DNA of 64,000 nt. Source: Epithemia pelagica. Its lineage: Eukaryota; Bacillariophyta; Bacillariophyceae; Surirellales; Surirellaceae. The position numbers and the translations under genes are program-made. This document shows positions 30,212-40,078 of this stretch, piece after piece. The stretch is from NCBI GenBank assembly GCA_946965045.2, contig OX337234.1, forward strand, positions 2,852,001 to 2,916,000, written 5' to 3'. Within the stretch, counting starts at the first letter, position 1. Every line of letters begins with the position of its first letter. The notes under the pieces are model-generated. The model was not told the DNA's origin and made no database searches. It worked only from the letters and a program-made list of their open reading frames with translations.

Positions 30212-30686
30212 GGTAGTTCTTGCTGTGGCTCTGGGTATTCTCATTCTGACAAATGGCATCCACACAAGGCTCGTTTGTATTGTGAGTAATGGGTCCACAA
30301 TTCTGTTCAATTTCGAGAGGATGGATGTCGAACAATGTGATAGGAAAGATCAAAGGGATCGCTTTTGTGGTCCACCATTGGCAATATTGGCACATGTGTT
30401 GGTGGTGTCTTCCGCGTTCCGACTTCCGACTTCCGACATCCATCCGAGACATCACCGCACGTGACTCCAAGTACGTACATCCCGTCGGGACACAGCTACC
30501 CCTTTCGATTTGCCTCCAGCTTCCAGCTACCCTACTGCGCCTAGAGCACCCCCGACAACAGACAACGGACGAAAATTCACCGACACTTCGTCTGCCTTTT
30601 CTTCCAAAACCACAGTGTGACCACATTATGAGTTATGAGGTCACCGGAAGAAAGGGAAACACAACATTCATTCCATCCATACATGC
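30212..30686. other. divergent promoter region, DUF445 gene and HTH copy C
   Basis: It holds the copy C upstream block at 30548-30600 (acagacaacggacgaaaatt, then ccgacacttc), which resembles the upstream blocks of copies A and B. No coding frame of note. Confidence 0.5.
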
Positions 30687-32090
30687 ATGCTAAGTTTAAA
30701 TATGTCCTCCAGAATTCATCACAAGACAAAGAAACGAAACCGCTTTTCGGTGGACAATGTTCCATCGAACGAGAAATGGGGTAGCGAAATCGTACCGAAA
30801 CACCAGAAACGACAGCGAACACCAGACATCGAGGGTGCCGAGGTAACGATCCCCCGAACAACAAATGGAAAGGACTCCCATGTCTCGCGCTCTGACCATG
30901 GACAAGAATCTCCACATCATAGTTCAACACAAACCCCTACAACGATTGAGACATTGACAGCGGCTCGTCGACGCCCGGTGGAATCTCCCCCCACCACCAC
31001 CAAAAAGAAGAAGACAAAGAATCAGAAGCCACCACCACAACATCAACAACAACGTGATGGTCTGAAGACTGCGTCATCGAAAGATTTGACTTCTCCGACA
31101 AAGAAAATGAAGAATCCGGCAACTCCACCACAACAACTAGACCAAAAGCGAGATGGAGTGATGGATGCAGCATCAAAAGAGTCCACCACCACTCCGACGG
31201 AGAAAAAGAATCAGGACCCTCCACATCAAAAGTCACAGCAACGACAAAATGGTGCTACGGCATCGAAAGAGTCCACTGCTTCGCTTCCGTCTTCATCTTC
31301 CAAACTTCCAGAGAATTCTACAGTGTACTTTATCGATCTTTGTAACAGGTATAGACAGGATGAGGCCTTTGCGAAATTTGAAACCCTATACAAGACAAAT
31401 GACTACGGTTGGCTGAGAAAGCTCGAGTATGAAACGAACAAGAGTGATTCCTTCGTGTCTAATTACAAGCCATCGTCCAGCAATAGGCAGCCTATGCATT
31501 CTCCCTCAGAAAAACAACTGGCTTGTATGTTGAACGTTGCCTTCCCACCTCACGATTACAAGATCCGTTATCTTGCGCATGCATGGGGAGCCACCGCAAT
31601 CACGCTTCGCACCTGGTTTAAAAAGTTTGCCCAAAATCCTTTACACGTCCCAAGAAAGTCACGATCTGATAAGGGTATTACTCTCTTGACTTCGGAAAAG
31701 AAGCGCAAATCAACATGGACCGTACGATTTGTGTTTATGAAGGACTATCATTCCAAACATCCTGGTGCTGGTGCAGACGAGGCGTCAAACGCATGGAAAG
31801 CGATTGAAGGAGACAAAAAGGCACAGGCTCCCTATCAAGCTATATTAGACCAATGGATGGAACAAGGGAATTCTCTGCTACCCGAAATCCAAAAGACTCT
31901 ACAAGAGACGGATGGTCAAGTCTCGTGGAATGCAGTTGCTTCCATGGTGACGAGACCGGGCATGCCGCAACTGGTCAGTTCTGACACAATCCGTCAGTTC
32001 TACCAGAAGAATAATCTGACGCACCAGCAATCGAAAACGAAAACAAAAGCCAAGACCCTTTGTGGATCTCGTTCCCATGACAAGCGATGA
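30687..32090 (+). CDS. helix-turn-helix family protein, copy C
   Basis: Intact, 467 residues. The order is the same as copy A: basic disordered N-terminus (KTKKRNRFS, KKKKTKNQK, SPTKKMKNPA), STVYFIDLCNRYRQ, YGWLRKLEYETNK, HTH segment YLAHAWG-ATAI-TL-RT-WFKKFA (variable codons 31590-31625), WTVRFVFMKDYHSKHPG, and the second block RPGMPQLVSSDTI. It differs from D by only a few residues outside the recognition helix. The tail KTKAKTLCGSRSHDKR defines a C/D subfamily against HSRRRR of A/B. The orientation is opposite to A and B. It is likely a nuclear DNA-binding protein; target and role unknown. Confidence 0.7.
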   Translation: MLSLNMSSRIHHKTKKRNRFSVDNVPSNEKWGSEIVPKHQKRQRTPDIEGAEVTIPRTTNGKDSHVSRSDHGQESPHHSSTQTPTTIETLTAARRRPVESPPTTTKKKKTKNQKPPPQHQQQRDGLKTASSKDLTSPTKKMKNPATPPQQLDQKRDGVMDAASKESTTTPTEKKNQDPPHQKSQQRQNGATASKESTASLPSSSSKLPENSTVYFIDLCNRYRQDEAFAKFETLYKTNDYGWLRKLEYETNKSDSFVSNYKPSSSNRQPMHSPSEKQLACMLNVAFPPHDYKIRYLAHAWGATAITLRTWFKKFAQNPLHVPRKSRSDKGITLLTSEKKRKSTWTVRFVFMKDYHSKHPGAGADEASNAWKAIEGDKKAQAPYQAILDQWMEQGNSLLPEIQKTLQETDGQVSWNAVASMVTRPGMPQLVSSDTIRQFYQKNNLTHQQSKTKTKAKTLCGSRSHDKR

Positions 32091-32442
32091 CGATGCCACA
32101 GTTGGAAGTGCGTTTGTTTACCTGAATTTTCAACATGACTTTGGTCCTTAGTTGTCTATCAGAGAAAGCGTCTCATTTCTGCCCGTACTGGCCGTATAGA
32201 GGATCGGAGCGTTGCCCAATTAGCAAGCAACATCGAGATGAACTGAATCAAAAGTAGCATAGAGTGAGATTCGTCGTACTGTTCCGATGACATCTGTTTA
32301 TTTAGAATATGTGGGGTTCTGTGGGTCCTTACGCACGGCAGAAGAGGAACATTGATCTCGAGGCGGGTCTTGTCAAATTTATGCCCTCACGATCGAGCGC
32401 TACAAACCAATGATATTACTCCGGAAAGCAGGTATGGATATA
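32091..32442. other. 3' flank of copy C, duplicated after copy D
   Basis: This stretch (about 32130-32440) matches 34265-34615 with small insertions and deletions, showing that C and D are tandem copies of a unit of about 2.1 kb. No gene. Confidence 0.7.
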
Positions 32443-32595
32443 TCAAGTGATGCTTCGAGGTTTGCTTTTCATCTGCCGCTGAAGGGTCTCCCTGTTGCGG
32501 TCTTGGTGTGTCTGAAGGCATGACTCAAACGTTATACGTGCTTGCAGTTCCTTTGGTCCTGCTCTTTTCCTTTTGTTCTTCCTCTGTTCCTGCTT
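32443..32595 (-). pseudogene. duplicated 3' end of the AIG1-like GTPase gene
   Basis: On the minus strand, 50 codons and a stop run from a splice-acceptor-like TTTTTCTAG (just above 32595) to TGA at 32443. The encoded tail (ITFESCLQTHQDRN, LQRQMKSK) matches the tail at 34621-34803 next to the GTPase gene (TFESCLQTHQDRN, LQRQMKSK). No GTPase domain is present above it. The C/D tandem duplication therefore carried along the neighbouring gene's last exon. Confidence 0.7.
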
Positions 32596-32809
32596 CTAGA
32601 AAAATGAGAAAAGTGCCCAAAAATGAGTTTTTTTGATATAGTTTGTGAGAATCATACGGATATTCCTCTAGCTATGTGCTAGTATCGATAGCTAGCGGAG
32701 TATATTGTCGGACGGACATAGCAGCATGAAATTCAAAACTGACAATGGACGAAAATACTAAACGACACATTCAAGGAAGAAACACAACATTCAATCCATC
32801 CATACATGC
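32596..32809. other. 5' flank of copy D
   Basis: It contains gacaatggacgaaaatacta at about 32743, a weaker version of the shared upstream block, and a stretch immediately before the ATG nearly identical to the one before copy C (catccatacatgcatgctaa). Confidence 0.5.
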
Positions 32810-34240
32810 ATGCTAAGTATAAATATGTCCTCCAGAATTCATCACAAGCACAAGCAAAAGAAACGAAACCGCTGTTCGGTGGACAATGTTCCATCGACCG
32901 AGAAATGGAATGTTGAAATCGTACCGAAACACCAGAAACGACAGCGAACACCAGACACCGAGAATGCGGCGGTAACGATGCCCCGAACATTAAATGGAAA
33001 GTACTCCCATGTCTCGCGCTCTGACCATGGACAAGAATCTCCATATCATGATTCACCACAAACCCCTACAACGATTGAGACATTGACAGCGGCTCGTCGA
33101 CGCCCGGTGGAGGATGAGGATATCACAATAATTCCAACCACCAACAAAAAGAAGAAGACAAAGAATGCGAAGCCACTACCACCACCACCACAACAACAAC
33201 AACGACGTGATGGTCTGAAGACTGCGTCATCGAAAGATTTGACTTCTCCGACAAAGAAGATGAAGAATCCAGCAACTCCACCTCATCAACTAGACCAAAA
33301 GCGAGATGGAGTGATGGATGCAGCATCAAAAGAGTCCACCACCACTTCGACAGAGAAAAAGAATCATTACCCTCCACATGAAAAGTCACAGCAACGACAA
33401 AATGGTGCTGCGGCATCGAAAGAGTCCACTTCGCCGGCTCCTTCGTCGTCCAGACTTCGAGAGAATTCTACAGTGTACTTTATGGATCTTTGTAACAGGT
33501 ATAGACAGGATGAGGCCTTTGCGAAATTTGAAACCCTATACAAGACAAATGACTACGGTTGGCTGAGAAAGCTCGAGTATGAAACTAACAAGAGTGACTC
33601 CTTCGTGTCTAATTACAAGCCATCGTCCAGCAATAGGCAGCCTCTGCATTCTCCTTCAGAAAAACAGCTGGCTTGTATGTTGAACGTTGCCTTCCCACCT
33701 CACGATTACAAGATCCGTTATCTTGCGCATGCATGGGGAGCCGCCCGACAAACGCTTTGCAACTGGCTAAAAAGCTTTGCCCAAAATCCTTTACACATCC
33801 CACGAAAGTCACGATCTGATAAGGGTATTACTCTGTTGACTTCGGAAAAGAAGCGCCAATCAACATGGACCGTACGATTTGTGTTTATGAAGGACTATCA
33901 TTCCAAACATCCTGGTGCTGGTGCAGACGAGGCGTCAAACGCATGGAAAGCGATTGAAGGAGACAAAAAGGCACAGGCTCCCTACCAAGCTATATTAGAC
34001 CAATGGATGGAACAAGGGAATTCTCTGCTACCCGAAATCCAAAAGACTCTACAAGACACGGATGGTCAAGTCTCGTGGAATGCAGTTGCTTCCATGGTGA
34101 CGAGACAGGGCATGCCGCAACCGGTCAGTTCTGAGGCAATCCGCCAGTTCTGCCAGAAGAATAATCTTACGAACCAGCAATCGGAAACAAAAACTAAAGC
34201 CAAGACCCCTTGTGGATCTCGTTCCCATGGCAAGCGATGA
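32810..34240 (+). CDS. helix-turn-helix family protein, copy D
   Basis: Intact, 476 residues, a close tandem paralogue of copy C. The HTH segment is YLAHAWG-AARQ-TL-CN-WLKSFA (variable codons 33740-33775). Against C this segment has 12 base differences in 36, changing 7 of 12 residues, while about 125 bases upstream show 3 changes and 93 downstream show 4. The C-terminal block reads RQGMPQPVSSEAIRQFCQKNN in two overlapping parts and matches copy B, not C. It ends KTKAKTPCGSRSHGKR like C. Nuclear localisation is likely from the basic patches. Confidence 0.7.
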   Translation: MLSINMSSRIHHKHKQKKRNRCSVDNVPSTEKWNVEIVPKHQKRQRTPDTENAAVTMPRTLNGKYSHVSRSDHGQESPYHDSPQTPTTIETLTAARRRPVEDEDITIIPTTNKKKKTKNAKPLPPPPQQQQRRDGLKTASSKDLTSPTKKMKNPATPPHQLDQKRDGVMDAASKESTTTSTEKKNHYPPHEKSQQRQNGAAASKESTSPAPSSSRLRENSTVYFMDLCNRYRQDEAFAKFETLYKTNDYGWLRKLEYETNKSDSFVSNYKPSSSNRQPLHSPSEKQLACMLNVAFPPHDYKIRYLAHAWGAARQTLCNWLKSFAQNPLHIPRKSRSDKGITLLTSEKKRQSTWTVRFVFMKDYHSKHPGAGADEASNAWKAIEGDKKAQAPYQAILDQWMEQGNSLLPEIQKTLQDTDGQVSWNAVASMVTRQGMPQPVSSEAIRQFCQKNNLTNQQSETKTKAKTPCGSRSHGKR

Positions 34241-34620
34241 CCATGCCACAATTGGAAGTGCGTTTGTGTACTTGACATGACTTTGGTCCTTTGTTGTCTA
34301 TCAAAGGATGACCTTGATATAAAGCAGCGTCTCATTTCTGCCCCTTCTGGCTGTATAGAGGATGAAAGCGTTGCCCAAACAACAAGCAACATCGAGATGA
34401 CCTGAATCCAGAGTAGACGCGAGTGATATTCTTCCTACTGTTCCAATGATGTTTGTTTACTTAGAATACGTGGGTTTCTGTTGGTCCTTACGCATGGCTG
34501 AAGAGCTTTTGATTTGTAGGTGGGAACATTGATCGCGAGGCGGGTCTTGTCAAGTTTATGCCCTCGCGATCGAGCGCTCTAAACCAATGATATTACTGCA
34601 GAAAGCAGGTATGGATATAA
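34241..34620. other. 3' flank of copy D
   Basis: Homologous to 32091-32442. It runs directly into the GTPase gene's 3' end. No separate gene. Confidence 0.6.
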
Positions 34621-36101
34621 TTAGGTGATTCTACGCTTCGAGGTTTTGCTTTTCATCTGCCGCTGAAGGATCTTCTTGTTGCGGTCTTGGTGTGTCTGAA
34701 GGCATGACTCAAATGTTTCACGAGCTAGCTGTTCCATCTCTCCCTCCTGCTCGAATGTCACCTCACCCAGTTCTTCGAGCTGTTTGTCACTGATCGGAAG
34801 CATTTCATCCCAATTGACTTCCCGGAAGCAAAAGATGTTCAGATCCCGTGTACCATTATTCGGGCACTCTCGATCTTTGCCTGCATCGTTCCTTCTTCCT
34901 GGGCCTTTGCTTCTTTAACTTGTGTCCGATTCATAAGCAAATTTACGATCCCTTGGGCGAAATACCGTACGCCTTCCATCACGAACCGAAGAGAAAATTC
35001 ATCGTTGTTTTCATGAAACTCAACTTCAATTCCTCCTGTGTCCTTTTGCTCTTCGGCAGCAGGGACTTGACCGGACCCTCCACAGCGAGCTATGTGCGAA
35101 CATCCAGAAACCTTCACGTATATGGCATCGCAGTACTTGCATTTTCTATACATGTTTCTCGGGTCACGGGGATCAGTCACATCCCACGTCAAGAGCTTGT
35201 TCGTTGTCTTGATGAAATCTTGAAGCTTCAGAGACAAGTGCACCCCTGCCTTACCATATACCAGGTTCTTTTGTGAATCAGAAGCAAGGTTTTCGTAAGC
35301 ATCACGGAAAATGGTGGTCTTTTCTTCTTCAACCATCTTACGGGTCTTGGCTTGGGTCACGACGATACACACATCGGATTCATAAGTCTTTCCATTTTTA
35401 ACAACACTGTGGCAAGCATCACTCGCAGCCTGAAGCTTGGCAAGGACCTTGTTTATGGGTTTGTTGTACTTTCTGATGCCAGACAATGACGAGACTGTGG
35501 CAAGCTGGGATGGGGTCACTTCATAATTGCGGGGTGCTTGAAGCGTGGATGCGATAAACGTCACAATTTCCTCTCCATTCGTGTCTTTTCCAACCATGGT
35601 AATGTGATTGTTCGGAATTCCGAGGTATTTGGTCAGTGCGGTGACAAATTGAGCTTCATCATAGCCGTCTTCTGGATTTGCTTGATCAATGTGGGTCACG
35701 ATAACCCGAACATCATCGCTCCCGAGAAAGTCCATGATAAGTTCAACATTCTTTCCCACATTGTCAGCACGACTCTCGTATTTGACCACTGCATATACTC
35801 CGGATAATGCTGTGTCTTCCAATGCCAGTTTTTGTGCCCCAAGATGCTCAGCAACACATTCAGACGAACCAAAACCAGGAGTACCAATAACGAAAAGATT
35901 ATGCCGCTCGTTGGAGCCAGACTCAATCGCTCTTGTACAACTCGAGGCTCCCGCGCCTGATGCATGTTTCGTTCCACACACTTTGTTGAGCACACGGCTT
36001 TTTCCATGACCCAAAGGGCCGAGAAAAGCAACGACACGGAAAGCAGCCGTCATGCTTCGACAAGTCTTGAACGTGATAAAACAAGCACCCACTTTATGCA
36101 T
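34621..36101 (-). CDS. AIG1/GIMAP-like GTPase with a frame break near its C-terminus
   Basis: The main frame (36101-34839, 420 residues) has a P-loop GPLGHGKSRV at residues 28-37, a switch/G3-like FVIGTPGFGSS and a G4-like VIVTHIDQ, the order seen in AIG1-type GTPases. The central part (residues about 230-330) is helical with charged runs. A cysteine/histidine cluster follows (CKYCDAIYVK, CSHIARCGG), possibly a metal-binding knuckle. The frame stops at 34839 after IMVHGI, but a second frame starting around 34857 continues NGTRDLNIFCFREVNWDEM and the coiled tail ending KRRIT at 34621. The tail's duplicate after copy C is preceded by a splice-acceptor-like site, so an unrecognised intron or a one-base frame error is likely. 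Confidence 0.6.
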
Positions 36102-36978
36102 AGAAAGAGAGAGTTGTCAGAAGCGGTCATCAATAAGTCGATACCACGAAATTTCTGAACAAGCTCGTCAATAGTCGTAACTCACCTCTCTATTTGAGCG
36201 GTCAATGCTCGATTAAGAAAAGTATGATCTATCGAATCAAGCAGAACCAAATCCACGGCTCGAGATCCATGAATGGAACAGAGCGGAGCTCAAATTATGC
36301 AGTGAAACAATCTTTGGGACTTGGAACTCCCTATACCTGAGACGATTGGATATGGCTCCTGGGGGAACCACCATGCAATCAGAACATTTTCAAAATCCAA
36401 CTGTTGGTGTGAAACATGTCTGCTTGACATGAAGTGGACGATTGGATTTGGCTAGGTATTGGAAGAACCGATCAGAACATTTCAGAGTTCCTATTGAAGG
36501 ATCATTTTGATTTTCAACCAATAAGGTAAGGCTACAAAACTTGATGCTTTGCTGTGAAATCTTGCTGTTGTCGGTTCCGTCAATGAGACAATATGAAACG
36601 AACCAGTCTCTTGACAAAAGAGAATCGAAAAAGATACGGAAGTTACTTCAGATTTTGCTGTGAAGTCTAAGGCCTACCGTATGATTCTCGAAGTGGTCGT
36701 GAGGGGTGTCTATCCCATCCCATGATCTACGCACCTAAGTGTAAGACTCTGCAAACCCACCAAGACCAAGCATATCAATCTTGCGACACGCACGTTGGCG
36801 TTGAGTGGGACAAAACTTCTTGGAGTACATAGGGTTTCCGGTGAACACAGAGCCCGTTGAGACACAAGATTTGTGTCCATCCTAATGACCGACCATTCAC
36901 TCTATATGATAATACTTAATACTTCACCGTTCGGTGTTTCCTCGTTGGTTCATGCCTTAATACTGAAGCGAATCCTAC
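36102..36978. other. intergenic, no gene seen
   Basis: Nearly 0.9 kb between the GTPase start and the WAPL-like stop. Short open frames exist but none has protein-like content. The motif gtggacgattggat at about 36431 recurs in part near 36340 (gacgattggatatgg). Confidence 0.5.
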
Positions 36979-39900
36979 CTAGGATGAGCTTTTCCTCGCC
37001 ATTGGGTGTTGCGCGGCCGGTCGTCGAACCTTTTCCCGCAGAACTTGCATCAAGGATTGGACCGGGGCAATAATGGCCACACTCAATTCCCCGACTGTGT
37101 GTCGATAAACATTGCAAAAGGCATACAGTACCTTTTGTAAAAATCGTAGTTTGCTCGTGTACATGCTTCCCGGCAATTCGTCCAATATTTTGCCTTCCAA
37201 AATGGCCGCGTCTTCAAAGTCGCGTCGTCGATTTTTAGATGAATGAGTCAAAGGTCCGACCAACAAGTACGCCAAAAAGACAAACCCATTCCCCGCCAAC
37301 AAGAGATTATCTCGATCTTGTTCCTTCAAGGTGCCTTCATCCATCTCCTTGTCCGACTGGGAACCAAAGGCCGACTCTGCTGAATTATCTTCACCCTCCG
37401 TAAGTAGGTCGTCTTGAAAAGAAGCCGTGAGGTCAACCAAGTGCCTGACCAGCCATGCGACAAAAGATACATTTTGAGGCTTTTCTTGTTTCTTGTCCAT
37501 CACCTTTAATTGAGCAACGATCGAGGAATAGCTTTTGTCGTTTGTTGGTTCTGTGGACGCGGACGACTCCACTAGATTGGCCAAGGTGTTGAGAGCAAAT
37601 ATGGCTAAATCGTCGTGACGATCGGGAAGTGAAATGACTTGCCCGTGAGCATAGAGGATTTGAGCCAAAATTTGCCATCCCTCGGCACGTGTCACTATGG
37701 AGACTGCTTCGTTATTTTCGTGTGTCAAACTTGTCAAGGTTTTGAGGACTTCCAGAGACACTCCACCGATCCATGATACCGAGCCACAAAACAAAGTGTC
37801 CTTGTCAAGATCGAACGCAGCTTTCAAAAAGTCAAGCAAATAAGGAATCAAAGATTGGGTCTTTTTCCCTTTGACGGTGTTTCGGTTCTCATATAAAGCA
37901 CTGCAAAAGGATTGCCGATTGCCATCGTGAAAAAGGCAGGCACCATCAATCACAGAAGCCAAAATAGTAATGCGCTCGTGTAAGGCTTCAATACAAAGGT
38001 CACTACTGTTGCTCTTATCTTCATTCAATCGAACCTTGGTTGAGGCTTGGGAGACTGTTTGTGCCATGGCTTCTGCAAGTAGTTCAATGACTGTTTCATT
38101 CTCGGCCAAGATTCGGTTGGTTATGATAAGAGGATTGTCGGATTCATCATCTTCAACCATTGTAGGATTATGTCCTTTGTCATTGGACTCGTCCAAGCAA
38201 GACTTTTCGTGACCCTCCAACCGACCTGTCAAGATTCGCTGAAGTGCCAAGAGAGTCAGATTCGACGGCAGTTGTGAACTCTGAGAGACTGAGCCGGGAT
38301 TATGAGTCGCTTGAAGCGTTGCTGTGTCATTTCGTGACGGAATACTCATGGAAAACGTCGCAGCCGACATTTGTTGTTGATTCTTGTATTCTTTGCTCAT
38401 TGTACTCAAAGATCGTTTGAGAACTGTGCTCCATTGTTCCTGTAGAATAGCCTGTTTTGTCGACGCATCTCGACCGTGGTTTTCGCTTCCTCGCCTCGAA
38501 TGTCGAGAGGAGAGAGACGAGGTGAAGCTCAGCTCTTTTAATTCCTTCTCCGTCACTCTCGGTAGCTCCGCTGCTTGTTCTTGGGTAATCGCTCGATCCT
38601 GTGGAATGACAAAGAGGGAGGAGGGGGGCGGCATCAACTCCCGCTCCGACAAACCATCTCGAGCACGGAGACGTCGTCGCTTTCGACCCGCAACGGTCGG
38701 ATCATTCGATAGAAGAGACGTTTGGGAAAGATACGATTGAGGACTGGACAAATCTGCGTCGCATGTTGCAGTTTCTTCAACTTTGCGGCGTTGTGAAACC
38801 AACAAGGCGTCTTCTTCTCGTTTCTTCCCGTTGATAGTGGAAGGCGGCGGCTCACGTTTCGAACCACGTCCTCGAGTACGATTTTGTCGACGGTATTCCC
38901 TTCCTGCAACGGTAGGGTCTGCCGACACAGCAGAGATAAGGGACGATTGAGATTCTGGACTAGTGATGGGATCTGTTGGTGATTCTTGTTTCAATTTCAA
39001 TGCTACATGGTCGACCATCGGACGTTTCTGGACGGGCGACAAGGTCGAATCCATGTCCGGCGCGTCCCGTGTGGTGAGATTGTCCAGGGGACGGACCAGG
39101 GTTCTCTGCTGGAACAGGGCCAGTCGAACGAGGCCGGCCAATGCCTTTGGATGGGACAGAATGGCCAATCGAAGAGATCTTGCCCGCTCGGCAGCAATGG
39201 GTGACAATGCCTGAGTACATTCCAAGGAGAGAAAATGCCACACCACTTCTGCGACGAGTTGCAACGACAAGTTGTTTCGATTCGGTACTCCATCGGATGT
39301 CGTTTCACAAGACAGGGGAAGCAGGGCATCCTCCGGAGTATTGGTCAGAAGGGATGGTTCTTGTTTCGGTTGTTGGTGGTGAAGGAGCGTTACCGGCAAT
39401 TGCCCCATCAAATCCAAAATAGCTTGAAGCGCCGGTCCATCGGCGGCAGCAGCAGCAGCAACAGCCGACGGTTCCTCCTCCTCATGGTGGGACTTGCATA
39501 AGAGTTTCCGGTTGCGTTCCAGACTCAAGAGCCAGGCCAATTCTAGGATGGATCCAGATTGTATATTTTCCCAGAATCCCTCACACAAAAAAGTAACTTC
39601 GTCCGTCAAGAGTTGCAGTTGACCATCGTCTTGCAAATCGTAGACATTGACCCCCACGCCACCATTGGTGGTATTTGTGGACGTGGACAGTCGTTTACCA
39701 TGGCTTGGTCCTGTGGGCGACTCGGCCATGCTTTCGTCGTCGTTATCGTCGGCCATTGCTTCCTCCACGGGTCCGGCAGTTTTGGATCGCAACCGTCTCG
39801 TCGTCGGGGCATTGACATAGCGCCGTCGCGTCGTCCGTCGACTCCGAGACATTGTGTACGAGGAGGTGGAGGAAAGGGACGAATAGGACGGAACGGGACT

Positions 39901-40046
39901 GCTGCTGTTCGATTCCTTGGTGGTAGCATTCACGGTCCAACTTTGGTCATCGTCACACGAGGCAGTCCACAACCCTCTCCGTGACTGGTGGGGAAGGCCA
40001 TTCGGATCGTCGTCGTCATTCGGGTGCTGTGGGTCTTTTTGGTTCG

Positions 40047-40078
<32 letters not shown>

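Noticed and set aside
32810-34240. Calling the HTH family an active transposase
   Set aside because: No acidic catalytic triad, terminal inverted repeats or target duplications were found around the copies; only the DNA-binding-like part is visible.
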